DNA from: CAZYFH01 sp965249175
GTDB taxonomy: Bacteria > Acidobacteriota > Vicinamibacteria > Vicinamibacterales > UBA8438
DNA: 64,000 nucleotides
Reading direction: 5' to 3'
Assembly (NCBI GenBank): GCA_965249175.1
Contig: OZ252227.1
Span: 1,054,001-1,118,000 of the forward strand
The notes beneath the pieces were generated by a model. That model was given only the letters and a program-made list of their open reading frames with translations. It was not told where the DNA came from and searched no databases. A program made the position numbers and the translations under genes. This document shows, piece by piece, positions 27,243 to 36,184 of this stretch (the stretch's first letter is position 1; every line of letters begins with the position of its first letter).

Positions 27243-28501
27243 GGGCAAGGTCCGGTGCTGGCGCTCTCATCAGACGGACAGGTGGTGGTCTATACCGCGC
27301 GGCGTGGGACGGAATCGCAACTCTACCGACGCTCCATGGATCGACTCGAACCCGTTCCCATTCGAGACACCGTTGGCGCAGGGGCGCCGGCCATCTCGCT
27401 GGACGGTCGGTGGGTCCTGTTCAACGACGATGAAGGAGCCTTTGGGTTGAAGAAAGTCGCGCTCGCCGGCGGAGAGGCGATCAGCATAATCGAGCGGCCA
27501 AGCGTGCTGGGATCAGGGTGGGGCCCTGACGACGCGGTCGTCTTTGCCGACGCCGATGCAGGACTGTTTCGCGTGTCGGCGAATGGCGGCAGCCCCGAGC
27601 AGCTTACGACGCTCGGTGCGGGCGACGAACGACACTGGCGTCCGACGTATCTCCCGAGCGGGTCCGGGGTGCTGTTCACCGTCACACGGGGCCCGAGGGA
27701 ACTGACCAGGGGCGCCGTTGCGGTCTACTCCTTTACGATGAGCTCTTGGCATGAGCTGCTGGAGGGCTCGGTTCCCCGGTACTCGCTGGGTCATCTCGTT
27801 TTCTCACGAGGGGACTCGGTCTGGGCGGTGCCGTTCGATCCCGAGCGACTCGAGACGACCGGCGAGCCGTTTCTGGTGGTCGATGGGGTAGCAACATTCC
27901 CAGGCCTGATGCTCGCGGCCCATTTCGACGTGGCGGCGGAAGGCACGCTTGCGGCGGTTGCTATTGCAGCGGATCGACTTTGAGACCGGCCTCAATACGG
28001 TGTGGATGCACGACCCCGACCGACAGCTCCTGTCGGCGTTTTCCATCGATCCGCCGTACAACGGGTTCCCGGTCTGGACCCCCGACGGGAGCGGGCCTGT
28101 CGCGGTGCTCCTGGACAAGGAGCACCCGCAGCGTCCGCACTCGTGGTCGCCTGAGGGCGACGTCCTGCTATTCGACGAGCGACATCCGGAGACCGGCACG
28201 GACCTCTGGATCTTGCCCGCGGACAGCGTGCCTCGGCCGTTTGTCGTCACCCCGGCGAACGAACAGGCGGGTGAGTTTAGAGGATGGGCTTGCGATGTCG
28301 GCCTCACTCGAGGCGACCGAACCGGTAGAGCTCGGCGCGCCGCAAGAGTTGTTCGACAACCGCGGTCTGTTCGTGATCACGATCGACCCGCATCCTGACG
28401 GAGAGCGGTTTGCGGTGCTGAGCGAGAGTTCCGGGCCGACGAAGACCACGGTTGTGCTGAACTGGTTGGAGGAGCTCGAGCGACCGGTCCCTGCGAACTG
28501 A
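27243..28501 (+). pseudogene. C-terminal TolB/PD40 propeller of a Ser/Thr kinase, frameshifted
   Basis: Propeller blades are visible as LALSSDGQVVVYTARRGTES, PAISLDGRWVLFNDDEG, GWGPDDAVVFADADAGLFRV and WRPTYLPSGSGVLFTVT. The frame shifts near 27960 (then DFETGLNTVWMHDP, FPVWTPDGSGPVAV, HSWSPEGDVLLFDERHPETG) and again near 28270, ending VITIDPHPDGERFAVL and VVLNWLEELERPVPAN, the usual last residues of these kinases. The kinase domain and membrane helix are missing; an IS630 remnant takes their place. Confidence 0.85.
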
Positions 28502-28599
28502 TGCCCCTCACAGCCGGCACCATTGGGAAGCCAGACGAGTGGATAGCCGCGAAGAGGCCGCTGGCGGTCTACTGAGTAACGTAGTTAGGAGGCGGACGA

Positions 28600-28818
28600 G
28601 TGCTTCGATTCGATCCCAAGGCGTTGTACGCGGCACTTGATTCCGAGCGCCAGTCTCGCGGGGTGTCTTGGAAGCAGGTCGCTGCCGACACTGGTGTTAG
28701 TGCATCCACCATCGCCCGCACCCGCCAGGGCGGGAGGATGGAGGTCGACGGTGTTCTGGCGCTTGTCGGTTGGCTCGGAGTTCCCGTCGAGAGGTTCACA
28801 CGTGAAACGCAGTTCTGA
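28600..28818 (+). CDS. Small HTH (XRE-type) regulator
   Basis: 72 residues; the GTG start follows AGGAGG. An HTH is visible in SWKQVAADTGVSASTIART followed by RMEVDGVLALVGWLGV. Such short Cro/CI-like proteins bind DNA as dimers. The next 200 bases (28819-29024) are AT-richer and hold no gene that I recognise. Confidence 0.7.
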   Translation: MLRFDPKALYAALDSERQSRGVSWKQVAADTGVSASTIARTRQGGRMEVDGVLALVGWLGVPVERFTRETQF

Positions 28819-29024
28819 TCCCTTTTCGGCCTTGACTGCGCTTATCGGCATGCTCAGCATGGGACTGGGTGATCGCGATCGCGCCATATTGGTATCAAAC
28901 GGTGTCTTCGAAGCAGAGTTCGTTCTTTGGAGGATTTGTTGACGTTGATTGATTGATATTCTGATGTCTTCGACCGAAGGCCTTCGCAGTCGCCGCTTGA
29001 GTTCTATTTTTTCATATCTCGGAA

Positions 29025-30453
29025 GAGGGTGAGCTAATCTTAGTTGAAAATTGAAACGGCTCCAGACCCTGTGGTGTGATGACGTTGCAAAAGACGGACA
29101 TCACCCCACGAGAGAGAGGAGCCACGATGAGTGTCCTACGTGCTGTCAGGAAGCGCAAGAAAGTTCGCAAGCTGGGCTCGGTCAACATCATTCACCGCGA
29201 GGCCTACGCGGATCTGGAGCTGGACGCGAAGGTGGAGCTGATCCGCTCGCTGGTTCCCCTGGGCCTGATGCATGTGCAGGAGTTGCTCGACCAGGAGGTG
29301 ACGGCGCTGGCGAGCGAGCGCTACGTCCGGAAGGACGCGTCGGTCGGTGGACGCCGTCACGGCAGTAACCCTGGGACGGTGGGTCTCGCGGGGCAGCGCG
29401 TGCCGATTCGCGTGCCCCGGATTCGTCGCCTCGCAGGGAGCGAGATTCCGCTGCGGTCGTATGAGGCGTTGCATGACGACCGCGAGGTGGACGACGCGCT
29501 GCTGCGACGGGTGCTCTACGGGATCTCGTGCCGCAACTACGCGGCGGCCGCGGCGGCGATTCCCGGGGCGATCGGGCTGTCGAGTTCGACGGTGTCCCGG
29601 GGGTTCATCCAGGCCAGCGCGGCGCAGCTACGGGCGTTCCAGGAGCGGGACCTATCCGATGAGGACGTGGTGGCCGTGTTCCTGGACGGCAAGACGTTCG
29701 CTGACGCGACGATGGTCATCGCGCTAGGCATCACGCTGTCTGGGGAGAAACGCTTCCTGGGCTTCGTCGAAACGGACACGGAGAACGCGACGGTGCTCAC
29801 ACCGTTCCTGCGGTCGTTGGTCGAGCGGGGCCTCGACCTCTCCCAGGGTGTGCTGGTCATCCTCGATGGCGGCAAGGGGCTCCGCACGGCCGTCCGGAAG
29901 GCCTTCCGGGGCCGGGCCCTGGTCCAACGGTGCCAGTGGCACAAGCGCGAGAACGTGGTGAGCTACCTGGCCAAGCACGAGCAGGCGGTGTGGCGTCAGC
30001 GTCTCCAGCGAGCGTACAACCGGCCGGACTACGACGAGGCCCTCGGTGCGCTCGAGACGCTCCACGGCGAGTTGGACGAGCGGAACCAGTCGGCGGCTGA
30101 CAGCTTGGCGGAAGGCCTGGACGAAACCCTGACGTTACATCGATTGGGCGTGTACGGAGTGCTGGGCCGGTCGCTGAAGACGACGAACTGTCTGGAGTCG
30201 GTCAATGCGCTGGTCGAGGAACGCTGCGCGAAGGTAGATCACTGGCAGAGCTCGAGCCAACGCCACCGCTGGCTGGCGACCGCCCTCCTGGACATCGAAC
30301 CGCGCTTACGAAGGGTGAGGGGCTACCGCCACCTTCCCACGCTTCGGGCCGCATTGAAGCGAGAACTGAAGATCGACACGACGACGTCGAAGAAGCAGGC
30401 CGCGTAAGCCATCGGGAGCCGTGGAGAGTTTCAACTAAGAATGGGCTTGACTC
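29025..30453 (+). mobile_element. IS256-family element, copy 3 (1429 bp)
   Basis: Same ends and length as copies 1 and 2; 8-bp duplication TCTCGGAA at 29017-29024 and 30454-30461. It lies 24 bases upstream of the hydrolase start codon and has removed that gene's original promoter region. Confidence 0.95.
29127..30407 (+). CDS. IS256-family transposase (copy 3)
   Basis: 426 residues, intact, with D187, D247 and E357 as in copy 1. It differs from copy 1 by at least one residue (SYEALHDD instead of SYAALHDD). Confidence 0.95.
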   Translation: MSVLRAVRKRKKVRKLGSVNIIHREAYADLELDAKVELIRSLVPLGLMHVQELLDQEVTALASERYVRKDASVGGRRHGSNPGTVGLAGQRVPIRVPRIRRLAGSEIPLRSYEALHDDREVDDALLRRVLYGISCRNYAAAAAAIPGAIGLSSSTVSRGFIQASAAQLRAFQERDLSDEDVVAVFLDGKTFADATMVIALGITLSGEKRFLGFVETDTENATVLTPFLRSLVERGLDLSQGVLVILDGGKGLRTAVRKAFRGRALVQRCQWHKRENVVSYLAKHEQAVWRQRLQRAYNRPDYDEALGALETLHGELDERNQSAADSLAEGLDETLTLHRLGVYGVLGRSLKTTNCLESVNALVEERCAKVDHWQSSSQRHRWLATALLDIEPRLRRVRGYRHLPTLRAALKRELKIDTTTSKKQAA

Positions 30454-30477
30454 TCTCGGAATTCCGGAGCGAGTCAC

Positions 30478-31440
30478 ATGGCGCCACCTACGTTCCTCGT
30501 CCGTGACATCGGTGCAAAAAGCTCCCCCCCTCTGATCTGCTTTGTAACCGGTGGAATGTCGCACAACTGGGCCCTGGTCGATCAAGACCTGGCCGACAAT
30601 GGCCTGCGGGTCATCACATTCAGTGCTCGTTTCACCATCGGGGCCCCGTACGAGACTGAGTGGGACGGTGCCCACGACGCCGCCCACTACTTCGGGGAGA
30701 TGGGGAAGGCCTTCGACCCCGCTGGGCCGGACTACGACGCGCCCTACTCTTTCATGGACTGTGTTGCGGACTACACCGCCGTCTTGGACCAGATCGGGCT
30801 GGAAAAGGCCTCTGTCCTCGGGTTCAGCACTGGCGGGATGATGGCGCAGATGGCTGTCACTTTCTTTCCCGAACGCGTTGTCTGTGGCGTCTGCTGCGCG
30901 TCATGCTACGACCCTGTCGCGGTCGCCAAAGACATCGACGAGGTGAAGGAGAAGATTGCGAAGAACTTGGAGCGGATGGCGAATGCACCGAAGGTCGTGG
31001 CCGGTGACGTGGAGAGTGTCGTCAGGAATCGCGTTGTCAGTCTGGGCGTTCTAATGGACGCGGAGGAGCCCGAGGAAAGGGACCCGCGCGCGGGCTATAT
31101 CGCGGAACGCGCGAGAGACGACTTTGCGAACGGCCTGGTGGACTTCGGAGGAATGGGAGAGCCGCGTTCGGCCCTGGCCTGGGCCTTGTGGAGGAAGAAC
31201 GGGGGCCTGGAGGACCACCACAAGAAGATGGAGGAGAACAAGGTGCCGACCCTCCTTGTTCACGGGAGCGCGGACCCTCTCGTGCCATTTGACCAGGCCG
31301 CTGTCCTCCAGTCTCACTTCGCAAACAGCGAACTCCTGACGCACGACAATGGGCACATTCTCGGACCCGCAGAGAGCCAGAAGGCCCTTGCGAGAGAAAC
31401 TGCGGCGTTTGTTAAGAAACATCATGAAAGATCACGTTGA
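30478..31440 (+). CDS. Alpha/beta hydrolase
   Basis: 320 residues, cytosolic (no signal peptide). The nucleophile is S117 in VLGFSTGGMMAQ, the acid lies in LLVHGSADPLVPF and the His in THDNGHILGPAES. The cap region is rich in Lys and Glu (DIDEVKEKIAKNLERM). Codon choice uses more Lys AAG and fewer GC-only codons than neighbouring genes, hinting at a different origin. The IS256 copy just upstream probably altered its expression. The substrate is unknown. Confidence 0.85.
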   Translation: MAPPTFLVRDIGAKSSPPLICFVTGGMSHNWALVDQDLADNGLRVITFSARFTIGAPYETEWDGAHDAAHYFGEMGKAFDPAGPDYDAPYSFMDCVADYTAVLDQIGLEKASVLGFSTGGMMAQMAVTFFPERVVCGVCCASCYDPVAVAKDIDEVKEKIAKNLERMANAPKVVAGDVESVVRNRVVSLGVLMDAEEPEERDPRAGYIAERARDDFANGLVDFGGMGEPRSALAWALWRKNGGLEDHHKKMEENKVPTLLVHGSADPLVPFDQAAVLQSHFANSELLTHDNGHILGPAESQKALARETAAFVKKHHERSR

Positions 31441-31458
31441 CCCCGGCCGTCATCTTGG

Positions 31459-31659
31459 GTGCAACCACTGTGGTCCCCCGATGGTCGGGAAGTGTTCTAC
31501 GGTGAGGGCGGTCAGCGAATGATGGCGGTCAGCATCGACCAAAGCCCCCCCGTCACGCCGGGGACGCCAGAGATGTTGTTCGAGGAGCCATACGAGTTTG
31601 ACGCCGACTACACGAGCTATGACCTGCACCCGGATGGCGATCGTTTCTTAATGAAGAAG
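31459..31659 (+). pseudogene. Kinase propeller remnant
   Basis: VQPLWSPDGREVFYGEGGQR, MMAVSIDQSPPVTPGTPEML and YDLHPDGDRFLMKK are one and a half PD40 blades from the C-terminal sensor of a Ser/Thr kinase. It is not continuous with the propeller debris at 27243-28501, so it comes from another copy or was moved. Confidence 0.75.
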
Positions 31660-31671
31660 CTCAACGATCGT

Positions 31672-31744
31672 TTCCGGCGGCATGGGCGAGGTCTACCGCG
31701 CCTGCGACACCAAGCTCGGGCTGATCACGCTGATCGCCCGATGA
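31672..31744 (+). pseudogene. Ser/Thr kinase glycine-loop remnant
   Basis: Reads GGMGEVYRACDTKLGLITLI then stop: the second half of the glycine loop and the following strand, with the VAIK lysine segment replaced. It is joined directly behind a propeller remnant, the reverse of the order in an intact kinase. The 200 bases after it hold nothing I recognise. Confidence 0.65.
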
Positions 31745-31948
31745 GCCAGTGTTTCTCGGTCCGGCCGCTTCTCCAACCACAAGATCGGTCGAGACGTGCC
31801 AGCCTCGCCATGGTAGTTTTCCTGTTCGTGGCGATACGACTCGATGATCTCCTCCTCTCGCAGCCTGATCAGGCCAGCGATTCTCGGCTGGACACGATCG
31901 CCGCCCGGACAGGCCGGCCGGCCGGCAAACTGCTTCGGGAGACCTGAG

Positions 31949-32364
31949 ATGTTCAAGAAGACAGACATACCGAAGGCCATCGGTGTCGCCCTCGTCATCA
32001 TGGTGGTCAACGTCGCGATCAGCTCCCCGTCGTCGCCGTGTACGCATACTTGATTGAGCCCGGCCACGATGCGGCGTATTACGAATCGTCGGCTCAGCGA
32101 ATCGCACCGTGGTCGAGCGTGGTTGCCGGTGTCTTTCTGTTTCTCGGCGCTCTCTACTGGCTCACCCGCCGAACACCCGCACGGCACGCTATCGGATTCG
32201 CCCTCGCCGTCTCTTTCGCGTATGCCGCGTTCGACTTGGCGATTCTCGCGGGCGCGGGCTCGCTGCCGTCGATCGCAGGCATCGTCGCGTTGTCGTTGAC
32301 CACCAAGTTCGCCGCAGCAATCGCGGGTGCTTCGCTGGCAAGCCGGTCGTCAGTCCATCCATAG
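31949..32364 (+). pseudogene. Four-helix membrane protein with one-base frameshift
   Basis: Starts MFKKTDIPKAIGVALVIMVV. After NVAISS the frame must shift by one base near 32033 to continue as VVAVYAYLIEPGHDAAYYES, then VVAGVFLFLGALYWL and SFAYAAFDLAILAGAG. The restored protein would have about 139 residues and four helices. Unknown family; the lesion is a single base and could be a sequencing error. Confidence 0.6.
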
Positions 32365-32369
32365 GAGGT

Positions 32370-32950
32370 CCAGAGCGTATTCTGTCGGCGGGCGCGTGTC
32401 GGCCCGACGAACCAAACGCGCTGGTCGCCGCGCTTGCACGTGGGCTGGGTCCGGGATCGATAAACGCCGTGTCGATCTCCGCCGTCTGCAACCAGCGGAG
32501 CAGGGCGGTCGCGCCAGAGCCGATACGCGCGTTCGACACTCATGGGTACCCGCGCCGCGCGAGAAAGATCCGGATCTTCCGGTAGCCATACCGCGGGTAC
32601 TGGCCCGCGAGCTCGCGCATGACCGCCAGCGCCGGCGCATCACGTGCTGCGTGCGCCGACCATGTTTTCGCGTGATCTCCTTGAGCACGTCGATCTCCAG
32701 ATCCCGATCGGCCACCATCTTCTTCAGCCGGCCGTTCTCCTGCTCGAGCTGGCGCAAGCGCTTGACGTCGGCGGGTTCCAGCGTGCCGAAATGCTTGCGC
32801 CAGCTGTAGATCGTCTGCGCGCTCACGATGTGCTGCTTCGCGACCTCCGGACACCGGCCGCCGGTCGGCCTCCCGGAGAATCGTCACCATCTGCTCGTCC
32901 GTGAACCGGGTCTTCCTCCTGGCTCCTCCTTGCCCGGAGGACGCCATTCT
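32370..32950 (-). mobile_element. IS3-family remnant with internal deletion
   Basis: OrfA is recognisable: RKTRFTDEQMVTILREAD, VSAQTIYSWRKHFGTLEPAD, VKRLRQLEQENGRLKKMVAD, RDLEIDVLKEIT. The start of OrfB follows (MRELAGQYPRYGYRKIRIFL, then MSVERAYRLWR), and the sequence jumps to its end (LQTAEIDTAFIDPG), so most of the catalytic core is deleted. Frames are broken at several points. Confidence 0.8.
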
Positions 32951-33365
32951 CTCAAGTCTCAGCCGGTCCGGAAAACGGCAGGCAGGTCAGACGGGTAAAA
33001 GAATGAATCGGTCTGACTGCACTCTCATTGGGTCGTCTGCGCGCAACTGATCTCCCACGGAATCCCGAACTGATCAACCAACATGCCGTATGCTGCGGAC
33101 CAGAAGGTCTTCTGTACGGGCATCTCAACTTCACCGTGGTCCGCCAGCGTGTGAAATACGCGCTCTGTCTCAACAGGATCGTCCGTGCTGAGCAATACGT
33201 AGAATCCCTGTGGCTGCTGGTAGTTCTCTGGGAGCACGTCGGCGCCAGTCAACTCCGTGTCACCCAAGGTCAGGGTCGCATGGACAATCTTCCCTCGCAT
33301 AGCCTCTGGTACCTGATCGGCCATTGGGGAATCACCATAGGTGAGCATCGTGGCAACCGTGCCGC

Positions 33366-34800
33366 GAGATATTGTCAAATGTTGTGGATCGGTCATCAGC
33401 GTGATCAGGCGGCCACCTTCCGATCTCCCTCGTTGTTTCGCTCCTGCTGTACCCCGTCAATGAACGTCACGCCGGCGCGGACGAGTGGCAGCAGATGCGC
33501 GCCATTGAGCCGACGCCAGCGCTGCTGTGCCATCTCGAGCAGCTTGTAGGCCATCAACAGGCCCTTGGTGCGCGAGCCCGCGCCTTTGGTCACGCGCTGC
33601 CGGAGTCGGACCGTGGCGAATGGCGACTCGATGACGTTGCTCGTGCGCACGTGCTGCCAATGCTCAGCTGGCAGGGCAAAGTGCGTGAGGAGGCGGTCGC
33701 GGTCTGCGTCCAGGCACGCCGCCGCCTTCGGGTACTTGGCCTCGTACTCGGCGATGAAGACGTCCATGGCCTCCTCGGCGTGTGCCCGCGTCTCGGCGTA
33801 CATGATCTCGCGGAGCGCGCGCTTCGCTTTCGGCTGTAATCGCTTTGGCAATTTGTCGAGCACGTTGCCCATCTTGTGACACCAGTCGCGGAGCTCTCGC
33901 GTGTCCGGCCACACGTCGCGCACGGCCGCCCAGAAACCCAGGGCGCCGTCGCCGACCGCCCCCACCGGGGCCCGCATGCCGCGCCGCTGGAGGTCCCGCA
34001 GCACCGTCGCCCAGCTGTCGGTGCTCTCGCGGTAGCCGTCCTCCAGGGCCACGAGCTTCTTGGTCCCATCGGGCCGTACGCCGATGATCACCAGCGTACA
34101 GAGCCGATCGTCCTCGAGCCGGATGTTGAAATGGATGCCGTCGACCCACACGTACACGTAGTCACGATCGGCCAGGTCCCGCTGGCGGAACCGCCGGTAG
34201 TCCTCTTCCCACACCGCCGTGAGGCGCGCGATGTTGGTCGCGCTGAGGCCGGCCGCGTCATCCCCCAATAGCACCGGCAGCGCTTCGCGGAAATCGCCCG
34301 TCGACAGACCGCGCAGATAGAGGATCGGCAGCACCTCCGCCACCTTGGGCGAGCGACGCATGTAGGGGGGCAAGATCCGACTCGTGAACCGCTCCCGCTG
34401 GCCCGCGCCGTTGACCCTTTTGTCGTTCACCCGAGGAGCATGCACCTCGAGCGTACCTGCCCCGCACGTCACCTTCCGCGCCTGGGCCCGACCATTCCGA
34501 ACGACCAGCCGGCGTCCCCGCGCGTCCCGCTCCTCGCCGTGGGCCTCGATGTACTGCCCGACCTCCACCGCCAGGGCCGTCATCAACATCCGCCGGGCTC
34601 CCTCCCGGGCCAGCTCGTCCACCGTCTGCGCACCGCGCTCTTCCGGCGGAACTTCGTTGTCTGCTCCATCGTTGTCGAGTACCTTCAGCATGGGTGGCGG
34701 CTCCTTTCACCGGCCTGCCAGCCGGAGTTTTCGCGTTGCTCACGCGAAAGGATACGCCGCCTTCTTCAGACTGCCGATCCACAACTTCTGGTTATATCTC
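33366..34800 (-). mobile_element. IS256-family element type b, copy 1 (1435 bp)
   Basis: Ends GAGATATTGTCAAATGTTG and the complement of GAGATATAACCAGAAGTTG; 9-bp duplication CCGTGCCGC at 33357-33365 and 34801-34809. Distinct in sequence from the 1429-bp IS256 copies. A second copy lies at 54964-56398. Confidence 0.95.
33405..34691 (-). CDS. IS256-family transposase, type b (copy 1)
   Basis: 428 residues of the Transposase_mut family. The catalytic residues are D184 (VYVWVDGIHFNIR), D248 (GAVGDGALGFW) and E355 (RTSNVIESPFATVR), with the WCHKMGNVLDKLP motif between. The ATG follows GGAGCCGCC. Intact. Confidence 0.95.
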   Translation of the reverse strand: MLKVLDNDGADNEVPPEERGAQTVDELAREGARRMLMTALAVEVGQYIEAHGEERDARGRRLVVRNGRAQARKVTCGAGTLEVHAPRVNDKRVNGAGQRERFTSRILPPYMRRSPKVAEVLPILYLRGLSTGDFREALPVLLGDDAAGLSATNIARLTAVWEEDYRRFRQRDLADRDYVYVWVDGIHFNIRLEDDRLCTLVIIGVRPDGTKKLVALEDGYRESTDSWATVLRDLQRRGMRAPVGAVGDGALGFWAAVRDVWPDTRELRDWCHKMGNVLDKLPKRLQPKAKRALREIMYAETRAHAEEAMDVFIAEYEAKYPKAAACLDADRDRLLTHFALPAEHWQHVRTSNVIESPFATVRLRQRVTKGAGSRTKGLLMAYKLLEMAQQRWRRLNGAHLLPLVRAGVTFIDGVQQERNNEGDRKVAA

Positions 34801-35223
34801 CCGTGCCGCCAAGAGCACGCTCATAGAGCCTGAATGCCTCTTCGCATCGACCATCGAACGTGAGATGTGGACATACCGTCAACATGAACTCCTTGGCCGG
34901 ATGCTTCTCAACCACACTGCATAGTCGGACCGACGGCGCCAGGGGAGTTGAGGATAGCAGTGCTCCGCCGACGCTGCCTGATGGGGTCGGTGTGCTGCTG
35001 ATGGCTAGGGAACGGGCACTCGTTTTTGGGTTCTTGGAACCGATTCCGCGTCAATGACGACCACGGAGTTCATTGGCTGTGCGCAAGGATGCCGCGAGGA
35101 CCGGTTGCAAAGGTGTGATCTCCCGTGATGTTCAGAAGGTCTCATGAATGAGATACGGCCCGGCTTTCGACATGACCGTGACCGAACCATCGCCGACCTG
35201 GACTCCGTTCGGAGCTAACGCCT

Positions 35224-35635
35224 TTACGTGCCGCTGCCCATCCCAAGCGTCCACCCGATCACCGCGCCCCCGAGTGCCATTTCGGACCGCTGTGACGACA
35301 GGTTCGACAAACGCGACCGTCACATTGGACCAGTTGGTCACGGCGTAAAGATTAAACGCCATCGCGATTCCGTACAGGAGACCGAAGACCGCTCCTGTCT
35401 GAAGGCCGGCACCCGCCGTCGAGACATGTGCATGACGGAACACATAGGTGACGACGGCCGCCAGTCCCGACTGAGACACGACCATCGCCCAGGCGACTGG
35501 CACCTCCCGAACGACATCAGTCGCCGACTCCAGATTGGCTCCATAGAAGCTGCCGAGAAGGACTTCGTAGATCAGGTAGCCAAAGACAAAGAACGCCAGC
35601 CCGCCAGCCACGGTCGCAACAAGCATCTTCTTCAT
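35224..35635 (-). pseudogene. Small membrane protein with late frameshift
   Basis: Starts MKKMLVATVAGGLAFFVFGY, with further helices AWAMVVSQSGLAAVVTYVF and AVFGLLYGIAMAFNLYAV. Near 35270 the frame must shift to read MALGGAVIGWTLGMGSGT and stop at 35224, which restores the glycine-rich last helix. The restored length is about 137 residues. Unknown function. The 240 bases to the right of the VOC start (34886-35130) hold no recognisable gene. Confidence 0.6.
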
Positions 35636-36020
35636 CTGTTCAGGTCCTCGTCACGACGAGTGGTTTGTCGCGCACGGGTCATGCCCCGCGGCTCCCGACA
35701 CGCGATGCGGCGGCTTCGTGATGTCCGGCTCTGATCGGGGCGAGGCGGCCGTAGCGGACACGTCCAGCAGGATCGTCTGCGCGACGTCGCGGCCCTTCGG
35801 TCCATCGATCTGGTGCTCGACGCAAGATCCGGCCTGAGTATTTGGGGGCATCGACCCGCCTTCCCCGACCGTCGCTACTGCGTCCTTCTGATCACGAACT
35901 CAGACCGTTGACCATCCCTCACGCTTGTCAACGTGATCTCGTCCGCCTCAATGACTCCCGTGTAGGACAGCGTGAAGGGTCCGCGACCGTAGTCAACCCT
36001 CACTGAGAAGGTCGTATCAC

Positions 36021-36110
36021 CGCCAGGTCGCGATCAGGGTCCTTCCGCCGGACCTGACGCGCGACGACACCGCGAAGCAGCGATTCCTCCAGGAAGCCCA
36101 GGCGGCGTCA
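36021..36110 (+). pseudogene. Ser/Thr kinase N-lobe remnant
   Basis: RQVAIRVLPPDLTRDDTAKQ then RFLQEAQAAS: the VAIK strand (Lys replaced by Arg) and the start of helix C of a kinase closely similar to the remnant at 17900-18045. It lies alone in the gap 35636-36184 before the PQQ gene; the rest of that gap shows nothing else I can name. Confidence 0.7.
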
Positions 36111-36184
36111 CCCCACACCCGCTTGGCGCGCGATAGTCATACCTTGTAGCCTGTTTTGAAGATGTCAGGCGCGAGCTATCGAGC

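Larger units (their letters stand above)
33025..34885 (-). pseudogene. VOC/PhnB-like protein split by IS256b copy 1
   Basis: The 5' part lies at 34801-34885: MLTVCPHLTFDGRCEEAFRL then YERALGGT, with AAGGAG before ATG 34885. The 3' part lies at 33025-33365: TVATMLTYGDSPMADQVPEA, RGKIVHATLTLGDTELTGAD, WSAAYGMLVDQFGIPWEI. The 9-bp duplication CCGTGCCGC joins them in frame at LGGTVATM. The protein is of the 3-demethylubiquinone-methyltransferase-like VOC type (PhnB), role unknown. The element's own end supplies ATG and nine codons in frame with the 3' part, so a truncated product is possible. Confidence 0.88.
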
